Origin: Thermoplasmatota archaeon
GTDB taxonomy: Archaea > Thermoplasmatota > Thermoplasmata > RBG-16-68-12 > JAJISG01
Direction of reading: 5' to 3'
Assembly: GCA_022848785.1 (NCBI GenBank)
Contig: JAJISK010000032.1
Coordinates: 1 to 9,578, forward strand
DNA: 9,578 bases
A program made the translations under genes and the position numbers. The notes under the pieces are model-generated. The model saw only the letters and a list, made by a program, of their open reading frames with translations. It was not told where the DNA came from and did not search any database. Shown here in pieces: positions 6,450-9,578 of this stretch; positions within the stretch are counted from its first letter, which is position 1, and every line of letters starts with the position of its first letter.

Positions 6450-7388
6450 ATGTCCCTGATGGAGGACCTCCTCGCGGGGGATAAGCGGGCCGCCGCGAAG
6501 CTCATCTCCCTCATCGAGGACGGGGACGAGGAAGCGACGGAGGTCATCCGAGCCATCTACAAGGAGACCGGCAAGGCCCAGACCGTCGCCGTCAGCGGCC
6601 CGCCGGGTTCGGGGAAGAGCACGCTGATCTATCGGCTGGCCCAGGTCTTCCGACGCCGAGGGGAGACGGTCGGCATCATCGCCGTCGATCCCACCTCACC
6701 CCTCACCGGGGGCGCACTCCTCGGGGACCGGGTCCGCATGGGGGACCTGACGGCGGACGAGGGTGTCTTCATCCGGTCCATGGGGACTCGAGGTCGACTG
6801 GGAGGCGTTTCGGCGGCCACCTCGGACGCCATCAACGTGTTGGACGCCTTCGGGAGCGACGTCATCATTGTCGAGACCGCGGGCGTGGGCCAGACGGACG
6901 TGGAGGTGGCCGCCCTCACCCACACCATGGTCGTCCTGTTGATGCCGGGGACCGGGGACGACGTCCAGGCGTTCAAGGCTGGGATTTTCGAGGTCGCGGA
7001 CTTGTTCGTGGTCAACAAGGCGGATCGGGGGGGCGCGGAGGCGGTGGCGGCAGACCTCGAGGTCATGGTGGGGATGGGGGAAGAGACGGGTTGGGTTCCC
7101 CCGGTCCTCCTTGCGTCAGGCCTCAGGGACGAAGGCGTCGCGGAGATCGTGGACCAAGTTGAGGCACATTTCGCGCACCTGGCCGAATCCGGTCAGCTGG
7201 AGACGAAACGGCGGACTCGGATTGAGCGGGAGATCCTGGGGGCCCTGGCTGAGTCCATCCAGGCTCGCGGACTCGCGCTGCGTTCGGGAAGGGCGTTTTC
7301 TGACTGGGTCGACCGCGTGTTACAGAAAGAGGCGAGTCCTCGGGAAGCGGCGCAAGGCCTCCTGGAGACGCTTGGACCCGAGGGCTGA
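6450..7388 (+). CDS. meaB: MeaB/ArgK-type P-loop GTPase, mutase chaperone
   Basis: A 312 aa G3E-family GTPase. Bacterial MeaB and human MMAA gate adenosylcobalamin transfer and protect or reactivate the mutase through GTP hydrolysis. Visible motifs are Walker A GPPGSGKST at 50-58, the VDPTSPLTGGALLGDRVRM segment following strand 2, ETAGVGQTDVEV starting at Glu142 (Walker B/switch II region, the family hallmark), and base-specificity NKAD at 189-192. The N-terminal helical part is short (about 44 residues before the P-loop), and the C-terminus is an alpha-helical dimerisation arm. It is 4 bp after the B12 subunit and last in the operon, as expected for a dedicated chaperone. The family is sometimes annotated as the LAO/AO transport ATPase ArgK, an older and probably wrong name. 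If the mutase is not a methylmalonyl-CoA mutase, this protein is its matching chaperone. Confidence 0.93.
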   Translation: MSLMEDLLAGDKRAAAKLISLIEDGDEEATEVIRAIYKETGKAQTVAVSGPPGSGKSTLIYRLAQVFRRRGETVGIIAVDPTSPLTGGALLGDRVRMGDLTADEGVFIRSMGTRGRLGGVSAATSDAINVLDAFGSDVIIVETAGVGQTDVEVAALTHTMVVLLMPGTGDDVQAFKAGIFEVADLFVVNKADRGGAEAVAADLEVMVGMGEETGWVPPVLLASGLRDEGVAEIVDQVEAHFAHLAESGQLETKRRTRIEREILGALAESIQARGLALRSGRAFSDWVDRVLQKEASPREAAQGLLETLGPEG

Positions 7389-7594
7389 CCCGGGAATTCC
7401 CTAGGTCCTTAGGCCGGCGATTCGCTCTTTTGTTCGGAGCCCCGAAGTCCATCCCCGTTCGAGGATCTCGGGATGGGCCTTCGCGTGGTCCTCGCCATGG
7501 GTCCAACGGGCGGTTTCCGACGCCAGGCCAATCCTTAAGCCGTCCGCGAACAATAACACGGAGGTCGAGGGAAGGTCCTAGACCGGAGGCACCC
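7389..7594 (+). other. Intergenic region with hairpins, possible terminator and promoter
   Basis: These 206 bp separate the mutase operon from the permease. A small hairpin (CCTA 7400-7403 with TAGG 7410-7413) followed by a T-rich run at 7426-7434 could terminate the mutase transcript. A second dyad pairs CCATCCC (7449-7455) with GGGATGG (7470-7476), and inside it CGAG GAT CTCG can form a small stem. A weak TATA-like CCTTAAG at 7533-7539 would start transcription near 7560. A GGAGG at 7585-7589 then sits 5 nt before ATG 7595. The permease frame stays open upstream to 7430, but that stretch lacks membrane character and conserved features. Confidence 0.4.
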
Positions 7595-8281
7595 ATGGGC
7601 TACGAGTTTCTCTTTCTCCTTGGACTCGCAATCGCTCTGGGGTTCAAGCACGCCTACGACCCCGACCACGTCGTTGCCGTCTCCAACCTCATCGCACGGA
7701 GCAAGGGGCTGAAGAAGACCTCCGTTCTCAGCTTGAGCTGGGCCCTCGGCCACATGGTGACCGCCGCGACCCTCGCGGTTCTTCTTTTTGCCTTTCGCGA
7801 AGTCTTCCTCACCGAGCTGCTCGCCGTCATGGAGATCCTCGTCGTGGTCATGCTCGTGGTCATTGGCGTCCTCGCCCTTCTCTGGGAGTTCAACGTCCTT
7901 CACGTGCACGAGCACTGGCACGGGCTGTTCCGTCACCGCCATATGCACACGCACGCCGGCAAGCATGGCGCCAATGGGGCCATGTTCTCCATCGGCGTGG
8001 TCCACGGAGCGGCGAGCAACGATGAGCTCCTCTTGCTGCTGGTCGTTGCCCTCGGCGTGACATCCCTGGGGGGCCTTCTGGTCAGCGTAACGGCCTTTAC
8101 CATCGGAGTTGTCGTGGGCATGATCCTGTTCGGTGTGGGGATGAGCTACCCCCTCCTTCGATGGCGGAAGGAGGGAGTCCGTCGGGCGGTCACCGTCGCC
8201 GCGGCCCTCCTTAGCCTGGTCTACGCTGTCCTCTTGTTCCTGGGTTGGGGGCTTCCCAACCCCATTCCAGCCCTCATCTGA
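7595..8281 (+). CDS. NicO/UreH-like nickel/cobalt permease with His-rich loop
   Basis: A 228 aa polytopic membrane protein with about six hydrophobic segments (roughly 5-17, 44-66, 76-97, 130-150, 155-185, 200-222). Near the end of the first segment is H19-AYDP-DH25, the Hx4DH signature of nickel/cobalt permeases (NiCoT, NicO and UreH relatives), where it forms the metal-selective site. A second short motif, VVHGAASND at 135-143, matches the HG-containing helix of the UreH/NicO type. The loop between segments 3 and 4 carries nine His within residues 103-124, a likely metal-collecting or sensing loop. ATG 7595 is supported by GGAGG at 5 nt. The gene follows the B12-mutase operon after a 206 bp gap, so cobalt uptake for cobalamin is attractive, but nickel or efflux cannot be excluded. 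It might share a transcript with the next gene, 32 bp downstream. Confidence 0.82.
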   Translation: MGYEFLFLLGLAIALGFKHAYDPDHVVAVSNLIARSKGLKKTSVLSLSWALGHMVTAATLAVLLFAFREVFLTELLAVMEILVVVMLVVIGVLALLWEFNVLHVHEHWHGLFRHRHMHTHAGKHGANGAMFSIGVVHGAASNDELLLLLVVALGVTSLGGLLVSVTAFTIGVVVGMILFGVGMSYPLLRWRKEGVRRAVTVAAALLSLVYAVLLFLGWGLPNPIPALI

Positions 8282-8297
8282 TCCAGGCTAGACGCTA

Positions 8298-8322
8298 ACT
8301 CCCCCCTCTGATAATGGGGAGT
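8298..8322 (+). repeat. 7-bp perfect inverted repeat after the permease gene
   Basis: ACTCCCC at 8298-8304 is the exact reverse complement of GGGGAGT at 8316-8322, with an 11-base spacer. It follows the permease stop (8279-8281) by 16 bp and covers ATG 8314. It could be a weak terminator stem (no T-tract follows) or an operator. If it is a terminator, the next gene probably starts at ATG 8359. Confidence 0.4.
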
Positions 8323-9210
8323 GAACCATCAAGTCGTCCTTCCCGCCACGACCGATCGATGCCCGGCCTCCAGGAACGGGAGGAAGACAAGAGTCCGCCC
8401 GAGAACGAGGAGGCGGCGGCGTACGAGAGGCAGCTTTCCGAGTTGTTGGACAGTCTGAAGACCGACTCCGGCAATCCGGATCTCTGGATGGAGGCCGCGA
8501 CGGTTTACCTGGCGTTGGGGAGACGGAGACGAGCGTCGAAGGCCTTTCGAGCCTCCATCAAAGTCGTGAACGAAAGGAAGAGCGAAGAGGCGATTCTGGC
8601 CGCGATACATCGTCTGCTCCACGGAGACTACGTTCCCGCTTTGGAAACCGGGGATCCTTCTCCACCGGAATCGGCCGCTGAGGACGGAACGACCTCGCAG
8701 CTCCTGCAGCTCCTGGTTCAGGAGACCCGTGACGGCCCCCGGGATTCCACACCCTCGGACACGCCCGGCCAGGAACGGACCGTGGGAGCCAATTGGGATC
8801 CCCTGGCACAGCTCCGTCAAGAGCTCGATCCCCACCAGACAATGCCCTGTCCCGAGTGCAACACCCTCCTGGAGGTGGGAGAACCCTGGTGCCACGGCTG
8901 TGGCCAGGAACTGAAGGAAGAGGGGGAAAGCCTCGAGAGCAGGGTCGATCGCGCACGGAAGAGTCTCGAGGGGAATGAAGACGACCCGGATGCGCTTTTC
9001 ACTCTGGCCGCCTATCTCGCCGTGAGTGGCCAGCTTGAAGAGGCCCTGGAGTGTCTTATCCGTCTGACGGCCCTAGATCCTCGATATCCCGGTCTCTGGT
9101 GGGTCAAGGCACGCGTGTTCCTGGACGCCGGGAAGCCGGAGGCGGCCCGCGCCTCCCTGAGCATGGCACGGGAGATCATGACGGAGTCGGTCCCGGAGTC
9201 CGCCGTCTGA
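8314..9210 (+). CDS. TPR-like protein with central zinc ribbon
   Basis: A 298 aa soluble acidic protein that I do not recognise as a named family. Residues about 40-100 contain helix pairs with TPR character (DNPDLWMEAATVYLALGRR-like pattern). A low-complexity polar linker rich in Pro, Ser, Thr, Asp and Glu follows. Next is a treble-clef or ribbon-like C179-x2-C182 ... C193-x2-C196 unit, with HGCGQEL after the last pair. Residues about 215-290 hold two more TPR-like units (PDALFTLAAYLAVSGQLEEA and PGLWWVKARVFLDAGKPEAA). There are no signal peptide or membrane segments. TPR repeats usually mediate protein binding, and the ribbon may stabilise or bind a partner. The start is uncertain: ATG 8314 gives the longest form but overlaps an inverted repeat and has no Shine-Dalgarno; ATG 8359 would give 283 aa starting MPGLQEREED. 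No functional link to the upstream clusters is visible. Confidence 0.8.
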   Translation: MGSEPSSRPSRHDRSMPGLQEREEDKSPPENEEAAAYERQLSELLDSLKTDSGNPDLWMEAATVYLALGRRRRASKAFRASIKVVNERKSEEAILAAIHRLLHGDYVPALETGDPSPPESAAEDGTTSQLLQLLVQETRDGPRDSTPSDTPGQERTVGANWDPLAQLRQELDPHQTMPCPECNTLLEVGEPWCHGCGQELKEEGESLESRVDRARKSLEGNEDDPDALFTLAAYLAVSGQLEEALECLIRLTALDPRYPGLWWVKARVFLDAGKPEAARASLSMAREIMTESVPESAV

Positions 9211-9392
9211 AGCCCGTTTCGGCTCGGGAGTCCTTCAATCCCTAGCTCCCTGCCACTCCGATTGGCACCTTCCTTGACATTCTTTAGAGGAAGTATCAAC
9301 CTCGCGGAGGCTTCAGGGCTTCGAAAGGCGCGAGCCGGCCCCCTGCTCATATATCACGGACACCATTATCGGTGCGGACGACAAGGTTTACG
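9211..9392 (+). other. Intergenic region, no gene seen; TATA box near its end
   Basis: I find no convincing gene or tRNA in these 182 bp. A 6-bp inverted repeat, CTCGCG (9301-9306) with CGCGAG (9329-9334), encloses a 22-base loop. ATATAT at 9349-9354 is a good TATA box. It predicts transcription start near 9378 and a leader of about 15 bases for the microprotein gene at 9393. Confidence 0.45.
9349..9354 (+). promoter_or_regulatory. TATA box for the zinc-ribbon microprotein
   Basis: ATATAT within the local sequence CATATATCAC is the most AT-rich spot in the region and lies about 41 bases before ATG 9393. This is consistent with a short leader. There is no strong Shine-Dalgarno before the ATG, only ACAAGG at 9381-9386. 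Confidence 0.5.
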
Positions 9393-9518
9393 ATGGCAAA
9401 AGCACGACCCGCGATCATATGTCATTCGTGCGGGAACTTGGTAGCCCACCTCTACCTCGCGGAAAGGGGCGGAGAGACGATTCTGGTCTGCCCTGATTGC
9501 AAGGCGAAAGGAGAATGA
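9393..9518 (+). CDS. 41-residue zinc-ribbon microprotein
   Basis: A very short gene, ATG 9393 to TGA 9516-9518, encoding 41 residues. It begins MAKARPAIICHSCGN and ends LVCPDCKAKGE. The two CxxC knuckles (C10-x2-C13 and C34-x2-C37) are separated by 20 residues that include a predicted beta-hairpin (VAHLYLAERGGETILV). This is the layout of a minimal rubredoxin-like or Zn-ribbon fold occupying the whole protein. A TATA box lies about 41 bp upstream. No named family is recognised. Stand-alone zinc ribbons of this size occur in archaea as small regulators, RNA or ribosome-associated proteins, or subunits of larger complexes; none of these is demonstrated here. The Cys spacing and TATA box argue against a chance frame. 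Confidence 0.7.
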   Translation: MAKARPAIICHSCGNLVAHLYLAERGGETILVCPDCKAKGE

Positions 9519-9578
9519 GATCGGTCGGAAACCTTGACCGTTGCGAATACTTGTCCAATCACGTGAGAGGTTTGTCAC
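9515..9578 (+). CDS. Possible start of a following gene (3' truncated)
   Basis: ATG 9515 overlaps the TGA of the microprotein gene in an ATGA arrangement, a common sign of translational coupling, and its frame stays open to the window edge (21 codons, MRSVGNLDRCEYLSNHVRGLS). GGAG at 9510-9513 is only 1 nt from the ATG, which is too close for a good Shine-Dalgarno. The fragment is too short to recognise. A weak dyad (CGGTC 9522-9526 with GACCG 9536-9540) lies inside it and could instead be a terminator stem. Confidence 0.25.
   Translation, partial: MRSVGNLDRCEYLSNHVRGLS

Noticed and set aside
7430..7594. 55-residue N-terminal extension of the permease
   Set aside because: It is polar and Pro/Arg/Ser-rich with no membrane character; ATG 7595 has a well-placed GGAGG and begins the first hydrophobic segment.
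9301..9336. Possible tRNA-like segment (CTTCGAAAGG resembling a T-arm) with flanking CTCGCG/CGCGAG
   Set aside because: No cloverleaf can be formed: acceptor and anticodon arms are missing and the stem is only 6 bp.
9262..9444. 60-codon frame starting at TTG that overlaps the microprotein gene
   Set aside because: It has no ribosome site or motif, and the overlapping frame with two CxxC knuckles is far more convincing.
1..9578. CRISPR arrays, insertion sequences and rRNA genes
   Set aside because: No regularly spaced direct repeats, transposase motifs, terminal inverted repeats or rRNA signatures were seen.

Overview
The window looks like a GC-rich archaeal chromosome fragment. My best guess is an uncultured high-GC member of the Thermoplasmatota, but this is inferred from gene style and not from any marker gene. 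Supporting signs are TATA-like boxes (CTTTTAAC, TTTTAAA, ATATAT) at archaeal distances from starts or Shine-Dalgarno sites, paired thiolase/DUF35 genes, an acyl-CoA mutase split into about 565 aa and 130 aa subunits, and a Ras-like GTPase. All convincing genes lie on the + strand. Most other long reading frames, especially on the - strand, are shadows caused by GC-biased codon use.

Layout. (1) Positions 1-279 hold the 3' end of a low-GC (47%) gene resembling a PD-(D/E)XK nuclease fold. (2) Positions about 377-3647 form a tight four-gene cluster: two tandem thiolase-superfamily proteins followed by two DUF35 (zinc ribbon plus OB-fold) proteins, with gaps of 1, 4 and 8 bp. (3) Positions 3703-7388 form a second cluster with its own TATA box: a Ras-like small GTPase, a B12-dependent acyl-CoA mutase large subunit, its B12-binding small subunit, and a MeaB/ArgK-type GTPase chaperone. 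(4) Positions 7595-8281 encode a NicO/UreH-like nickel/cobalt permease with a histidine-rich loop. (5) Positions 8314-9210 encode a cytosolic protein with TPR-like repeats around a central zinc ribbon. (6) Positions 9393-9518 encode a 41-residue zinc-ribbon microprotein with its own TATA box, possibly overlapped (ATGA) by a gene that runs off the window.

How the genes may work together. Neither thiolase homologue has the catalytic Cys/His/Cys set of true thiolases. With their DUF35 partners they look more like non-thiolase acyl-CoA lyases, such as the Ltp2-ChsH2 aldolase type, than beta-ketothiolases. The mutase has Gln where methylmalonyl-CoA mutase has the carboxylate-binding Arg (Arg207 in the Propionibacterium enzyme), as isobutyryl-CoA and 2-hydroxyisobutyryl-CoA mutases do, although it keeps the neighbouring Tyr. 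Together this suggests an uncharacterised archaeal route for a branched or hydroxylated acyl-CoA: carbon-skeleton isomerisation by a B12 mutase with dedicated GTPases, plus C-C bond cleavage or formation by a thiolase-like/DUF35 complex. The Ni/Co permease next door could supply cobalt. This pathway is inference; the residue substitutions behind it are read directly from the sequence.
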